From NCBI GenBank assembly GCA_023213395.1, contig CM041465.1:93069741-93133740 (forward strand): a stretch of DNA of 64,000 bases, written 5' to 3'. A model generated the notes under the pieces. That model saw only the letters and a list, made by a program, of their open reading frames with translations. It did not search any database and was not told the DNA's origin. This DNA is from Cycas panzhihuaensis (taxonomy: Eukaryota > Cycadophyta). Within the stretch, counting starts at the first letter, position 1. The number at the start of each line of letters is the position of its first letter. Made by a program: the position numbers and the translations under genes. Positions 1 through 12,639 of this stretch are shown piece after piece.

Positions 1-249
1 TACAATGAATTTTACAGCTAAAATCTACTGAATCTCCATATATCATTTGGTCATCCCCCATGTCCTTTTAGGTTTTCACAAGTTCTAATTTTCTAAAATG
101 ATACAACCCTTATCCTTTCATGCCCATAAGGGGTTTTTACAAATGGGATAGAGCAGAGACTTACTCTCATCCTTCCACGTCCATAAGAGATTTTCATAAA
201 TGAGATAGAGTATGATAGTCCTATTGTCATCTCCTTCAATTAGTTAGAG

Positions 250-1960
250 ATGGAGGCCCTAAGGCCGAGTTACCTTTGAAACTATTCAAACTTCACCCTC
301 TTCAATGGTTTGGTAAAGATATCAACCACTTGATCTACTATGGGGTAGTACTTTAGTTGAATTGTGCTAGCATGAACTAGTTCTCTAATCTTATGGACTT
401 TCAGACTTATATGTTTGGTATAATTATGAAATATAGGATTTTTTAGCCATTTAGATTATAGATTGATTATTTACATGTAATCTATTAGAAATTATTTAGG
501 TGGTATTTAATGTATTTAATAATTTTCTAAGTCATATCACCTCCTTACTTGTCTTAGAAGCAGTAATATATTTAGCTTCAATAATTGAGTCTACAACTAT
601 CTTCTGTTGTTTGGATCTCCATGATATTGGTGTTGTTCTAAGAAATGTTATGTACCTAGATGTAGATCTTCCTCTATCTTTATCTCTGGAAAAGTTTGAG
701 TCTATGTGTGGATAAAGTTTAAATTCTACATTGGGTTCATATAATAGACTATATTTGCTAGTCATCTTTAGGTGCCTCAACACTCATATTACATCTTTCT
801 AGTGATTCTACTTATGATTTATTATGAATCTTGTAAGAATGTCAATAGAGTGTGTAATATCTAGCCTTGTGTTGGTAGTATAGATGAGACTACCTATAAG
901 TTGCCTGTAGAGTATTATGTTTGCCTCCCTAGTATCACCATTAGCTGAGAGTTTAACATTAGGTTCCATAGGTGTAGCTAGTAGTCGAGCACCTTCCAAC
1001 TAAAACTTTCTTAGAAGATCATTAATATATTTTTCTTAGGAAAAAGATTTTTCAATTCTTTTGAGTTACTTGAATTCCCAAGTAATATTTCATCAACTCG
1101 AGGTCAAAAAATTTAAAATTTTTAGCAAAGTCCTTCTTTAGTTGGCTAATTACCTATTCACTATTCCCTGTTATTAGCATATCATCTGCAAAGATTAAGA
1201 GGTAAGTGACCTTATCATTTTAGCACTTAATAAATAGTGTTGCATCGATATCTTGATAGTCACAAGCCTCATATCTAAGTTACCTTATTCTTTTAGACAA
1301 CCTAGTAAACTAAGTATTAGGGGCTTATTTTAGGCTGTACAATGATTTTTTGAGTTTGTAAACCTTATGCTCCTGACCGACAATCCCGTATCCTTCTGGC
1401 TAAGCCATGTAAATTTCTTCTTTAAGTTCCCCATTGAGAAATGTGGTCTTAACATCGAGTTGGTGGATTTTCCAACCTTGTTGTGGAGCTAAGCCTATAA
1501 GAGTTCTAATTATAGGCCACTTGGTTATAGGAGCAAACATTTCAGTGTAGTCAATGCCTTCCCTTTATGTGAATCTTTTTACTACCAATCTCACTTTATA
1601 TTTTTCTAGGGTGCCATCTAATCTATACTTGTTTTTAAATACTCATTTATTTTGAACTATTTTTCTTCTAAGTGGTAGATCAACAAGCTCCCATGTACCA
1701 TTCTTAGTAAGAGATTAGTACTCTTCATTCATGGAATTTCTCCAAGTTGCATACTTTATAACTTCTTAGTACATTAGGGGATTTTCATTAAGACCAAGGT
1801 GTAGTTCTATTGGTTTAAGCTCAACGAAAAATGATTCACATATCCTTACTCTATGGGCACTTATAGTGCCATCTTTGCCTACTTCATTTGGTTATATATC
1901 CTTGTGTAGCTGGTAGGCTTCACAAAAACCTTGAGTTGGAAATGAGGTTTTCATTTCCAT
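250..1960 (-). pseudogene. copia A reverse transcriptase and RNase H, degenerate
   Basis: Minus-strand translation gives, in order, copia RT blocks: a region like REGIDYTEMFAP near 1560, QLDVKTTFLNGELKEEIY near 1440, and FADDMLIT near 1180 (the catalytic YxDD block, with F for Y and both Asp kept). These are followed by LYRQLIGSLIY near 900 and the RNase H block SWRSKQQKIVVDSIIEAKY near 580, then the terminal DIFTKPL near 320. Copia RT copies the element RNA and RNase H removes it. Numerous in-frame TAA and TAG codons and several frame changes interrupt the gene. Only short open pieces survive (808-999 and 532-783). Confidence 0.85.
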
Positions 1961-2379
1961 AGCCTCTTGGTCTTAATTTTGATCATGAAAAAGATCATAT
2001 AAAATGTTTGACACATAGGAAGTTGATGATGCTAGAGAAAATGGGCTAGCCATTGATGTTAGAGAAGATGGTCCTTTTGCTATGGCTTTGCCTTTGTCAA
2101 CTTGGTTATTCTTAAATGATGGTTCTAGATGTACACACATTGGTTGGGAGTCATAACTTGTATCCTTTGGGGCTCTATTATCAGATTCCAAGACTTTTAG
2201 TAACTGTTGAGCATCTACCCCCCTAAATTTTAGAATTTGGATGTCAAATTCAGTAACATCACTAAATCAATATGAAGGAGTTTTAGAGTCAAGTATGAGT
2301 AATTGATCTTTAGTCTTTGCAAAGATAACATCTCTAGTGATGATGATTTTACACTATGAAGGTAGAAAAACCTTGTACT

Positions 2380-3170
2380 CTTTTCTTACCTATAGGGTAT
2401 CCAACAAAGATGCCTTTGAGGGCTCTATCCTTAAGCTTATTTCTATGTTCCTCTAGAATGTGAGCATAACATGTAGAGCCAAAAATTATGAAGTGGAAGA
2501 TAGAGGGGATTTATCCATACTAAATTTCATGTGGAGAGGGGTCGAACTTGGAGGGACTAACAATGTTGATGCAATACACGATAGTCCTGATAACCTCAAC
2601 CTAAAGATGGATAGGGATGCTTTTATATACTAGCATAGCACAAGCCATATTCATGATGGTTCTATTTATGCACTTAATAACTCCGTTTTACTGGGATGTA
2701 CCTATAATAATGGTATGATGCTTGATTCTATGTTGACGCAGGTATGATTCAAACTCATTAAACGTGTACTCACCACCATTTCCAGTCTTAAGTACTTTGA
2801 TCTTAAATTTAGATTCATTTTCCATGTGGGCCTTGAAAGCTTGAAATATAGAAAAAGCTTCGTCTTTCTTTGCAAGAAAAGTAACCTATACTTTCTTGGT
2901 AAAATCATCAATGAAAGTAATATAGTACCATTTTTATTTGAGAGAAGGGATATGCATAGGACTGCGTATATCTAAGTTTACAAGCTGTAAAGTTTAGCTA
3001 GATTTCCACTAACTATGAGGAAAGGGTTATCTTTGAGTTTTGGTAATGATACATGCTTCACATTTAAAGGGCTTAGAGAAGAGCCTAAGTATACCAAGAA
3101 GAGTGACATGTAGTTCTCTTAAACGATCAATTTTGATATGGCCCATATGAGTCTAAAGCTACTTGGGATA
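2380..3170 (-). pseudogene. copia A integrase region, degenerate
   Basis: The minus strand carries a GAG-pre-integrase-like segment (around 3030-3170, with FSKPFKCEAC) followed by the integrase core. The core shows the pieces FIDDF-like, KTGNGGEYTF (where the family has DNGGE) and a block like QQNGVIKCINRT. Integrase joins the element cDNA to chromosomal DNA through a DDE triad. Here the second acidic position reads G in the T-G-N-G-G-E piece and the third is K in the GVIK piece, so at least two of the three catalytic residues appear lost. Residues come from shifting frames. A serine- and lysine-rich linker (1973-2191) separates integrase from RT, as is usual in copia. Confidence 0.75.
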
Positions 3171-3479
3171 ACTTTTGAGGAGTCAGGATTGTGGTAAAAG
3201 CAAAGTCATCATCAACATAGTTAGCTTTAGAGGATAGTGAGCTAGTTAGGCAAAAACGTTTTCCATTAAGAATTCTAGTCATAACCATATCATTTGAAGG
3301 AGGGTAAATGACATAAAGAGTTTAATTATTTATAGTTGCACTCACATCAAATCCATTAGAGAGAAGGGTAGACAGGGAGAGAAGGTTCTACTTCAGAGTA
3401 GGAATATATAAAACATCAACAAGGGTAAAATATTAAAGGCTTGGGAGTTTCAGGCAAATAGTTCTAAGTCCTTTGACTA

Positions 3480-4860
3480 ACTAAGATGATTTGTTAGCCA
3501 TATATACAACACCATAAACTTCAAAGTCAAAATCCTAAAAGAACTGGAGATGACAAGTCATATGTTATGTTGCTCTAGTATCCATGATCTAAGATGAAGT
3601 ATTTGAGGTGACATTATTTGCAACTCCAAGTGGTGAAGGCAAAAGTCAATAAGCATAGCCACAATAAGCCTCAATATACTTAGTGGATCTATCAACAACA
3701 TTTGATGAAGTGGTCCCAATTCTTTGAAGGTATGTATAAGTAAATTATATTCCACCAAAAGCATCTTCAAAAGAAATATTATCAACATTATATGTATTAT
3801 GATACTGTTGATAGCTTGGTAGTTTGTTGGTGGCAATTCTATAATTTTTGGTATAGTGTCATTTTCTATTACACATTTAGCACACAATTATTTGATTTCT
3901 AGTCCCATAAGAAGTATTAGGCTAGTTGGATTGTCTCTGATTACCAGATCTAAGTCCAGGTTGATTATTTTGGCCTTGGCCTTAAGACTATTTTTATTAG
4001 AGTTGACGAGCCTGTGGACTAAGAGGATGTTGTCCTTATTGTCTACCTCTACCTCTTCCACAAGAATTACCATCTTGATGAGAGTATTGACCTTGATCTT
4101 TAGTATAACAAAGATCTTCTTCCACTTTAAAAGTAGCATCAACTAGATCTAATGTAGTGGAAAAGTTGGTATCAAAGGTTTTATCAAAGTTAATAAATTT
4201 ATCAGCAAGACCCTTAAAATTTAGGGTCTTTAAAGTGCCACTAGATTGAAGACTTCCTAGTAGATTTTTGTAATCTAGGATATGGAGACATGACTGAATT
4301 AAGAAAGCCCATGTAATGCATTGATTTTTAAAATCTTTATCAATGGCTTACTTGATTGGATGAAGGAGATTGATTGTCTCACTTGCGTATCTTTTTCATA
4401 TTTTTAATTTATTCATCTTCAGTACTAAGTGAACAAATTCTAAGTTTGATTTAGTATTAAAGTTCTTATTAAGAACTTAAAAAACTTTCCATACTGTATC
4501 ATGTACAGTTTCGTCATTAAGATTATATAAGGAATAATCAGTAACAAGAAGTGTCCCTACATGGATTTTATCATCATCAAGTTCCTATTGGCATTTAACT
4601 GCAGCTTCAATGGGAGTAGTTAGAACACCTCCTCCAGAAGCAGTCATGGTAGCTATAGTAGCAACAAATGGTATAAGTTGCAAGTGATCTCAACATAGAC
4701 CTTCATAATTTGTAGTATTTCTGACACCAATGAACCACATGTCCAAATTTTCTTTTCCTTTAAGAATGTAGTTTATATTTTACTTAAACTGTGAAGACCT
4801 AATGTCTTTTGAGAAGGGAAGAAATAAACAAGGGACTATAAAAGTGATGGCAATAAATAA
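3480..4860 (-). pseudogene. copia A gag and protease, degenerate
   Basis: On the minus strand, gag (UBN2/DUF4219-like) runs from about 4860, followed by a Gly/Arg-rich linker near 4060. Next comes a zinc knuckle at about 3848-3886 that reads C-stop-M-C-N-R-K-stop-H-Y-T-K-N-Y. It keeps the CX2C and His positions, but the final Cys is Tyr. Protease follows near 3540-3590 with DTRAT in place of the usual DTGA/DSGA aspartic protease signature. Gag would package the RNA and protease would mature the polyprotein. Stops and frameshifts rule out function. Confidence 0.75.
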
Positions 4861-4980
4861 CTAATCACTATTTATAAATGAGAGATGTAATAAAGTAGTG
4901 TAGTAGAAGGAAGAAGCAGTGAGAATGGTTGCTCAAAGATGAAAGGAGCAACTTAGAGAAAAGTCACCAATACTTGTGAC

Positions 4981-5118
4981 AAATATTAACCTGATGTAGC
5001 ATGAATATGAGAAGCACTATGATAAAAATGGGCTAATAACACTTATGGTAAATATTAACCTGACGTAGTAGGAATATGAGAATCACTATGATTGCAATTA
5101 CACTATGTATTACTTTTT
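4981..5118. repeat. imperfect tandem duplication, 69-base period
   Basis: A stretch beginning AAATATTAACCTGA occurs at 4981 and again at 5050, each followed by a near-identical run ending GCACTATGA or TCACTATGA. Only a few substitutions separate the two copies. It lies in the proposed leader of copia A. Confidence 0.8.
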
Positions 5119-5964
5119 ATAAATAAGTAAGTGATTAATATATAAGATTATAGGACAATATGGAAGTTGATATCATTGGATGTATACAACTTAAAACTCA
5201 AATGTAGGATATATAATTAGCCCAATAATCCCTAACTTATGTCCAACATGTAGTTAAGGTTATTGAAGGGATGTCTAGGCTTCTAGAAGAATTAAGTTGG
5301 CCTTTACCCATGATACCTACAATTATTATTAGTGATGAAATCCAAGTCACAATGTAGCTGAGGTACCCTCAAATCTTAACCTAGTTTACCAATGAGCAGC
5401 TATATACCTCCTCTAATTATGGCACATGCATACCTATGGCTATGATAGATATTTGATTAGAAATATTTTAATCTTATATTAAAGTTTTAGTTTTCTTAGT
5501 TGGTTATCAAGATGATCCCTAATTGAGGCATGATGATATGGCTAACCAAACCTCTCCAATATTCTCATTCAGTCCAGTCCCAACTTGAAACTTACACCTC
5601 TTTTATAGTATGCCATTTTACCAACCAAGGTATCTCAACCTTGGAGAGTATTTGAACATGTACAAGATGGCAAAAAATAATGTATATGATGTGTTCCTTT
5701 TAGGGAGGGTGAAAATATTATTGAATTTGTGTCAAACGTACATATAACTAAAAATAAAATGTTTGCTTGGAGTATCTTTAGAGTGCTTGCTTGAAATGAT
5801 TTGAAGTACTGAAATATAATGCTGATAAGTGAATGAGGATACCAAATATTACTCTGATCTTGGTGTTTTTTTACTCACTTTTACAATGGGCTTTTAAGCC
5901 TTATAAAAAGAAGGAAGAAAATTTCTTCACTTTTTTTCTTTTTTAATACAAAAAAAAAGTAGTC

Positions 5965-6250
5965 TTCACTAAAATAATAATAACTTTCTCCCATGATAAT
6001 GAAATTGAATACGAATTTTTGTACTATAAACTAGACTTAGAGCTTCATCTTTAAGAAGTGGAATCATGCCTAAATGAGTTTTGAAGAATTTGTGGTAATC
6101 CTATAAATTTGGCAAAATATATTTTTCCAAAATTTTTACTAAAATAATTGCTATTCACTAAAATAGCAATACTTTCTCATATGATTACAAAATTGGGTGC
6201 CAATTTTTATGTTGGAAACTAGACTTAGAGCCTCATCTCTAGCAATTAGA
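5965..6250. repeat. diverged tandem duplication, about 189-base period
   Basis: TTCACTAAAAT occurs at 5965 and 6154. Both copies continue with 'aactttctc', an AATTTTT run, 'aaactagacttagagc' and 'tcatct'. The copies are clearly related but well diverged. This kind of sequence is common in the untranslated leaders of plant LTR elements. I see no gene between 4870 and 6800. Confidence 0.7.
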
Positions 6251-6802
6251 ATCAGGTGAATTAGAGCTCTGTAGAAGATTTTACAGACATAAGTTTTAGT
6301 AAGTAGATTTTATTTTTATAAAAATTTTAGCTTGCTAATATCTCATCAATAGTTGATACCATATGAAATTTTTATCATTTTTTGATCAACAAGGTCTTAA
6401 TATGGGCAAAGTGAGAGTATAGAATTATGGATATTGTAAATGGCTCTAAATTCTTAGAAAATAAAAGGTATAACCTCCCTTTACAATCATTATTCTAAAA
6501 GTTATAAAACTTTTAACAGCATTTCTCCTTATTAAATGGACAAAAGGAGGGGAAAGAAAAGAAGAATGAGATATCATAAATGGATACTAAAGGATTGGAA
6601 TCCTTGGGCCTTACAACTCCTTATATTGTTCTTCCAAACTTGAAAAATAGAAAGGGAAAGTAAATAATACTAAATATGCTATGATAAAAACTTGAAAATA
6701 TTTCTAAATCCACATTCACAATCTCCTTCACCATATGGATTATGGAGGAGAAGGAAGTGATGGATCCATTTTAAGTACAAGTAAAGAATATGAAGGAAGT
6801 AA

Positions 6803-6814
6803 GCTCTAATACCA
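6803..6814 (-). other. primer binding site of copia A
   Basis: The minus strand reads TGGTATTAGAGC, one base from the plant initiator-methionine tRNA PBS TGGTATCAGAGC; the difference is a C-to-T change. It sits directly inside the proposed LTR and marks the start of minus-strand cDNA synthesis. Confidence 0.8.
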
Positions 6815-6816
6815 CA

Positions 6817-7139
6817 TGAAAAGAGTGGATCTATCCTTCATCTCTATGCATTAAATACAAAGGCAAACATAGGAGTAAGAGAGATTTGATAGAAAGAGAG
6901 TAGATCTCACAAAATAGGGAGGTAAGAATGAGCCTTCTCCATTGAGCTTTTACTTTTATATTGAGAGAGAGAGCATTAGAGTTAGGTGAAATAAAATTAC
7001 ACATAATATACATAAAAGTGCATTTCACTTAAGTGATCTAATTTAAAGTTCACTTGGGACCCTTTTTAGAAATAATCAACTAATGTAATGACCTTGTTAC
7101 ATTAACCTATTTTAATGGCAATAATTTATAAGACTAACA
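6817..7139 (-). repeat. proposed 5' LTR of copia A
   Basis: The sequence begins TGAAAAGAG two bases beyond the PBS and ends ACTAACA at 7139, so the minus-strand LTR would start TGTTAGTC and end with CA, the usual TG...CA form. Its length of about 323 bases is plausible for copia. The partner LTR is outside the window, so the outer boundary at 7139 is a best guess from the terminal dinucleotides alone. Confidence 0.5.
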
Positions 7140-7708
7140 ATGTGGAAATAAAGACTTGGGTAAAGCATTCATTCAAAGTGACTAATAAATTTAACAAAAT
7201 AGAGTTATGTTATGTGTATAAAATATTTAACTTAAAAGTAGACAAATTAACTAATATAAGCATACTCTTATATTAGGAAGAATTCATCTCAAAAGAAGTA
7301 GTTAGCTAAATGATATAGTTGTAGATGGATGGATCTAAAAATAGCGATTTCCCATATGAGATTGGGACTTAAATAATGGAATAGATGGATTTAGTACTTT
7401 CTTATAGTTGTTGTTAACTTTACGTGGTGGATGCAAGTTTATTGAATCTAAAGGTAATTTGGAATATGAGGGTCTTTATATATTTTAGTATTATTGATAC
7501 TAGTTATTGTTTGGTGTATAGTGTTATTGGGCATATCACCCATGAGATGCATTCAAAGGACTAAGATACTTTAGTCATAAAAATAGATATGATGGATACT
7601 AAAATGCATTAATTCATAAGGACTTACTTAACATGTACTTTAAGGTTACAAATGCTTTGTTAATAACCTAAGTGGGGCTAGTCCTTCTTTAAGGGTATAA
7701 AGTATTTT
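7140..7708. other. intergenic AT-rich spacer, nothing recognised
   Basis: This stretch lies between copia A and gypsy B. I find no coding pattern, repeat or RNA gene in it. The five bases before gypsy B (7704-7708, ATTTT) are the candidate left target duplication. Confidence 0.5.
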
Positions 7709-8127
7709 TGTTACATAAATGCCTATTATTAAGCATAACTAGTTAGTTCATATATGTAACAAAGGACTTTAGTGGTTAGTGATAATTATTAATCTTTGTG
7801 TGTGGGCCATTTAAATCTTCCAATAGAATTAGAGGTCATTTATCCCACTAATAATATTATACATAGAAATGCTTCTCTTGTCTATTTAAAGGTTGACCTG
7901 TTATAAAGTGAGGGTATTGCACATTATCGTTTCTTAAGAGATTATACTTCAATATATTTTAGTTCTCTTTTGTAATCTTTAGTGCCCTTGTATGATCCTC
8001 TTTTATGTAATTAGTCTCTATTTCTGATAATAAAAGTGTTGCATTTATTGTTTTAATATTAATGTTATATATTTGACCTTGTAGATATTTTAGTATGAGA
8101 AAGAACATTTAGATAATCACATCCTAA
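7709..8127 (+). repeat. 5' LTR of gypsy B
   Basis: It begins TGTTACAT and shares many blocks in order with 21139-21557, including 'cttagtggttagtg', 'gtaaagtgagggtatt' (with changes), 'cctcttttatgtaattagtct' split by substitutions, and the terminal 'agataatcac'. The PBS follows at 8129. Confidence 0.85.
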
Positions 8128-8128
8128 G

Positions 8129-8139
8129 TGGTATCAAAG
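8129..8139 (+). other. primer binding site of gypsy B
   Basis: TGGTATCAAAG follows the 5' LTR by one base. It differs from the initiator-methionine tRNA complement TGGTATCAGAG by one G-to-A change. Confidence 0.8.
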
Positions 8140-9043
8140 TTAATTTTGTGTTCAAATTTAAGGGAATATAAAGATATAATTATAACAAATAAATAGGAAA
8201 TTTATAAAAAATAAAATTCAAAGTGAAATTTTTCAAAGCCCTCTCCCACATTTCTTTCTATTTTTTATTTTACAATAGTTCTATAATATTCTATAAGTAG
8301 GTAGTAAACCCTCGTACCTATTATCCTTTAGTTGTTAGCTAGAGACCTTATGTTAAGGGTCTATAAATATCATAGGGAACTATTATTCTTGGCCAAGGTT
8401 ACATGGGTATATGCCTGTGCATAAAGCAAAGTAGATCACACTACTTATGCAAGCCTCATATAGTACCTGACTATAGAAGTGAGCTTCCACATACCTTTGA
8501 GTATATAGGAGGACACTTTTAGGTTCCCATTCCATACTTAGTTTAGGTAAATTATTGATTACTTATCATCTGTAGCACACTAGTTAGTAATTAGTGCTAG
8601 GAAGCTACCCTTCTCGAACATATTTGCACATATCTCATGGCTATGAGAATGAATATTCCTCTATAGTTAATATCGTAAGATATTGAGTTAAATATTAATA
8701 TCAATAGAAAAGCTTATCAAATGACCTATAAACTAGGCAAATCTATGTTAGAGTCTAGTAGGAAGCCTAGTAACTACAATATTATTATATTACTAAGTTA
8801 TTGAGATTATTGTATTTCCACAAAGTGTTGTTAAAATGAGTTTACCTTAATAATTTCTCTAATACTAATAGCATAATAATATAATACTTATGTATAATAT
8901 AGTATCAATAGCAAAGTATTTGCTTATATTACAACATAGTAACAATACCAAAGTGCTTACAGGCTTCTTCCTATCCAAACCTTTAGTCCTTCTTTCTATC
9001 TAAAATTTTAGTCTAGAGTGTAGTCCTTGAGTCTAGCATACAC

Positions 9044-9130
<87 letters not shown>

Positions 9131-9773
9131 CCATCTTCTAGTCTATAAGGCCACTTTAGTAAATACTCATTTGATTAAAATGAAGCTTACACTAGTAGAC
9201 TTAATGCAAAAAATTTCCCCTAATCATTCATATATCTTATTTTTTATGTGTGTATCATAATGACAAATTTTTACTAGGTCTGTCTTAACTATTTGTTTCT
9301 TGACTCAATGGTATATAAAGACCCTATAGGCCCTACAACCTAAAATTTTCATTTAAAACTGACCTACATTATTCTGACAAGCTGTAAGCATTCATCATAG
9401 TACACTAGATGACTTTATTATAATTTTTTTAGGGGTTAATAGGTTACAGACACCTATCCCTCCTCCCTATATGCATTAATTCCCAATCCTTTAGTCTTAT
9501 TCTATCTATCTACTTTTCCCTCTTTGTGAATACCCTTCTTTTCACTCTATCCCTCTTTTTTGAATTCCCTTTATTTTACTTATAATAGTCAAGTTTATAT
9601 TTATAGCTCCCACAAAGGTAGATCATATCCAAACATTTGAAGTTTAGTATACAGAAATGAATTAGAACATAGTTGAATTATTTAAGAACCTAGTATGATT
9701 AGATTAATAAGCCAAGAACTCCAACAAAAAATAAGATACTTTAGATTAAAAGCTAGACAAGATACTCCTTTAT
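8140..9773 (+). other. leader of gypsy B, no gene seen
   Basis: This untranslated stretch lies between the PBS and gag. Apart from the long TA microsatellite at 9049-9126 I see only AT-rich sequence. A leader of 1.6 kb is on the long side and may include small later insertions. Confidence 0.5.
9049..9126. repeat. (TA)39 microsatellite
   Basis: There are 39 uninterrupted TA units. The absence of substitutions contrasts with the decay around it, so the run was probably expanded recently by slippage. The Ile-Tyr open frame across it is an artefact. Confidence 0.97.
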
Positions 9774-10540
9774 ATGGCATCCAATCCCTATATCTCAACC
9801 ACCTCTAATACATTAAGTCCCCCACCTCCACCTTATAACCCCACATCCCCATCATCAAGTCCCCCACCTTCACCTCATAATCAACATCCCTACCTATTGG
9901 TCCTTCCCCTCCACCATGGTAATAATAATTCTATTATAAAATTACCATACCAAGTTTTGATCTTGACCTTAATAAGGACTCTACACAAAGTTGGATCAGT
10001 AAGTTAGAATCTTATTTTTTTCTTTAAATCTTATGTTAATGGGAGAACAATTAACTTTTACTTCAATTCATTTACATAGAAAAGTACATCATTGGTTTCA
10101 ATGGTGGTAGTACAAAAACCTTTTAAATTAAACATAGGACATATTCTTAAAAAAAGATTGAGCAATATGTTGATACATAAAACTACTTTTTTTTTAGTCA
10201 ACTCACTCAGTTTAAAGAAACAACAACAATAGAGGCACATATAGATGAGTTCCAAGCTTTACATAATCAAATTTCCTAATAACCCAATCATTAGACTCTT
10301 ATTAATGCTTATATCTCAATATTTAAAGGGCACATTTAGATGCAACTAAAGGTTACCGACCTATACAACTTAAGAGATGTTATTTTAATTGAAAAAGTAG
10401 TTAAGGCTAAGTTTACCATAAAATACCCATCTGCCTTTCAGAGTAGTGACCCTTGGTATCGGCATTTCTATTTTTTTAATTAATACATCAATGTCCACAT
10501 TCATATGAGGTATAATATTTAGTAATAGATACTATTGCTA
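9774..10540 (+). pseudogene. gypsy B gag, degenerate
   Basis: The reading starts MASNPYIS, followed by a Pro/Ser-rich N-terminus (about 50 residues). A Retrotrans_gag-type domain follows, with pieces such as SKLESYF near 9985, IEAHIDEFQALHNQIS near 10230 and VVKAKFTIKYPSAFQSS near 10420. Gag would form the particle shell. Several stops and frame changes occur after residue 77. The start was chosen because the Pro/Ser-rich stretch is typical of chromovirus gag starts and no upstream frame continues it. Confidence 0.75.
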
Positions 10541-10699
10541 GATTACTATATATTCTATTAATAAATGTTAACAGATGACTCTAGGCTAGCCCTTGCATCA
10601 AGTGCTTGTAAAAATGGGGCCTTGGTCATGCAAGGGTATGAAAAGAAAAATGTATAGATTTTACTATTAATCTTTTTATTAAAGAAGATTTTGATACCA

Positions 10700-12600
10700 A
10701 AGATGAATCTGAACCTGATAAGTCTCTCTAAGAACCTTCCCCTCCTAACCCCCAAACTAAAGTCTCTTTATTAATTATTTCTTCTATGTCTTATCTAAAG
10801 CCACTTTATGTGAAAAGTACTCTTCATAAAACACCTATAATAATATCAATTGATGGTGGTGTATCATTAAATTTAATCAATATATCCTTGGATTATCAAT
10901 TAAATCTTTATATCATACTAAAACCTATATTTACTTGCTCCCTTCTAGGTCGTTAGATGTTACATTATGCAAAAATAATAAGAAACCTATATGTTCAAAT
11001 TAGTACCTTTCATTCAACCTCTAATTTTTATGCCTTATCTACATGAGGATTTGATGCTATTCTATGGTCCCAATGGCTCTAATCTCTTAGCATATATAAC
11101 ATGAATAACTCACCTAATAATTTATTCATAATATTTAAGGATCATATAGGTCAAACACATAAATTGTATGGCATTTAATCCCCCCCTAATAGATTTGTCT
11201 CTCCAAATCAAATGTGTAAGCATTTGAATAATAGTTTTGGCTATATTTTTTACATTAATAATATTCAAGCCTCCACTAATATCCATCCTGATATTCAAAA
11301 TCTTCTCAATAAATACCAATCTATATTTTCCCTCCTTTTAACTGCTCCTCCCCCAAAGAATGATTTTTACCATTCAATTAAACTAAAAACACCCCATGAC
11401 CTCATTAGCCTCTACCCTTATCAAAATTCTTATTTTCAAAAAATAAAATTTTAAAAACCATTGATGAATTAATTAGCATAGGCATAATCTAACCCAAAAA
11501 AACCCTATATGTTGCATCAATTATCTTGGTGCAAAAAAAGAATGGGTTATTTCCACTTTGTGACAACCACCTTAAACTCAATAAAATCATAATTAAAAAT
11601 AAAATTTTGACACCTTGAATCAATAAAAGAATTAATGAAATCCATGGGGGGCTCTATTTTTTCTTAATTAGACATTTAATTTAGTTATTATCAAATTCTA
11701 ATTGTTGTAAAGGATCATCATAAGAATACTTTTTAAACACATCACTAATATTTTGAATTTCAGTCTATGCTTTTCACCCTTTATAATGCTCTTATTACAT
11801 TTCAAGCTTTGATGAACAAAATGTTTATCCCATATCTCCATAAATCCATCATTATCTTTTTTATGACATTTTTATTTATAATCTAAACTTGTATAATCAT
11901 ATTTGACATTTAGAAGTTATCCTCCAGATCCTCACTCAGTAGCAACTTTATGCTAAGTTATCTAAATGCAAACTTAGCAAGTTAGAACTATAATATATAA
12001 GGTATATTATCTCATTAAATGGCATTTAGTTCAATCTGAATAAAATCTCAATCATTACTATGTGACCCACACCTAGAAATCTTACATTGTTAAGCACATT
12101 TCTTGAACTCATAAGATTTTACTAGTAATTTATTTGAAATTATGTCTCTCTTATGACCCCTTTAAAGATGCATTTCAATGGTCTTAAGAAGTAGAGTATA
12201 CTTTCATTAATATTAAGTCCATCATGATGTCCACCCTTTTCAATTAGAATGTGATACTTTAGGATTTGGCATAGGTGTTGTCCTTATATAGAGCTTTCAT
12301 CCAATTGCATTAGAGATTCATAGACTATGAATGTTGCTTACTAACATATCAAAAGGAGATGGGAGTTATTTTGCATGCTATAGATAAGTGGTGTTAGTAT
12401 CATTTAGGTTTTAAGTTCATTATTTTAATAGACCACCATACACCCATCACTTTATTGATGAGCCAATCATATCTAAAGAATAAGCTAAGTGGATAAATTA
12501 GCTATAAGTTTTTTATTTCACTATCTCATATAAAAAAGGAAAGGAAAATGTAGTTGTTGATGTACTTTCCTAGCTCCCAATTGAGATTTCCACTCATGAA
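10700..12600 (+). pseudogene. gypsy B protease, reverse transcriptase and RNase H, degenerate
   Basis: The protease segment shows IDGGVSLNLI (10846 onward), matching the D-G/S-G active-site block of chromoviruses. RT follows: VQKKNGL near 11530, then NALITFQALMNKMF near 11800. The next piece, YLHKSIIIFFMTFLF near 11845, is where the family has FFDDILIYS, so the catalytic Asp pair is lost here to a frame change. RNase H is seen at 12250-12590 as GFGIGVVLI, FTISYKKGKENVVVDVLS and nearby pieces. The order is typical of gypsy. Many stops and frameshifts make it non-functional. Confidence 0.8.
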
Positions 12601-12639
12601 CCTATTATTCATGCAATCTCTAAGCAATAACCATTATGG

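Larger units (their letters stand above)
1..7139 (-). mobile_element. Ty1/copia retrotransposon A, degenerate, cut by the left window edge
   Basis: Read on the minus strand, the domains run in copia order: PBS (6803-6814), long leader, gag with zinc knuckle, protease, integrase, reverse transcriptase, RNase H. The far end of pol lies near position 250 and keeps a copia-terminal motif of the type DIFTKPL. The 5' LTR is proposed at 6817-7139; the 3' LTR would lie beyond base 1, so no LTR pair can be compared. The leader of about 2 kb resembles those of elements C and H. Every domain carries stops and frameshifts, so the element is dead. Assignment to copia is firm because integrase precedes reverse transcriptase; the outer limits are less sure. 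Confidence 0.85.

Noticed and set aside
1-250. 3' LTR of copia A inside the window
   Set aside because: No sequence here matches the proposed 5' LTR at 6817-7139, so it must lie beyond the left edge.
3856-4146. Plus-strand frame of 96 residues
   Set aside because: It lies opposite the copia A gag zinc knuckle and Gly/Arg linker, which is the real coding strand.
9027-9260. Open frame of 77 residues across the TA repeat
   Set aside because: It is an Ile-Tyr run created by the microsatellite.
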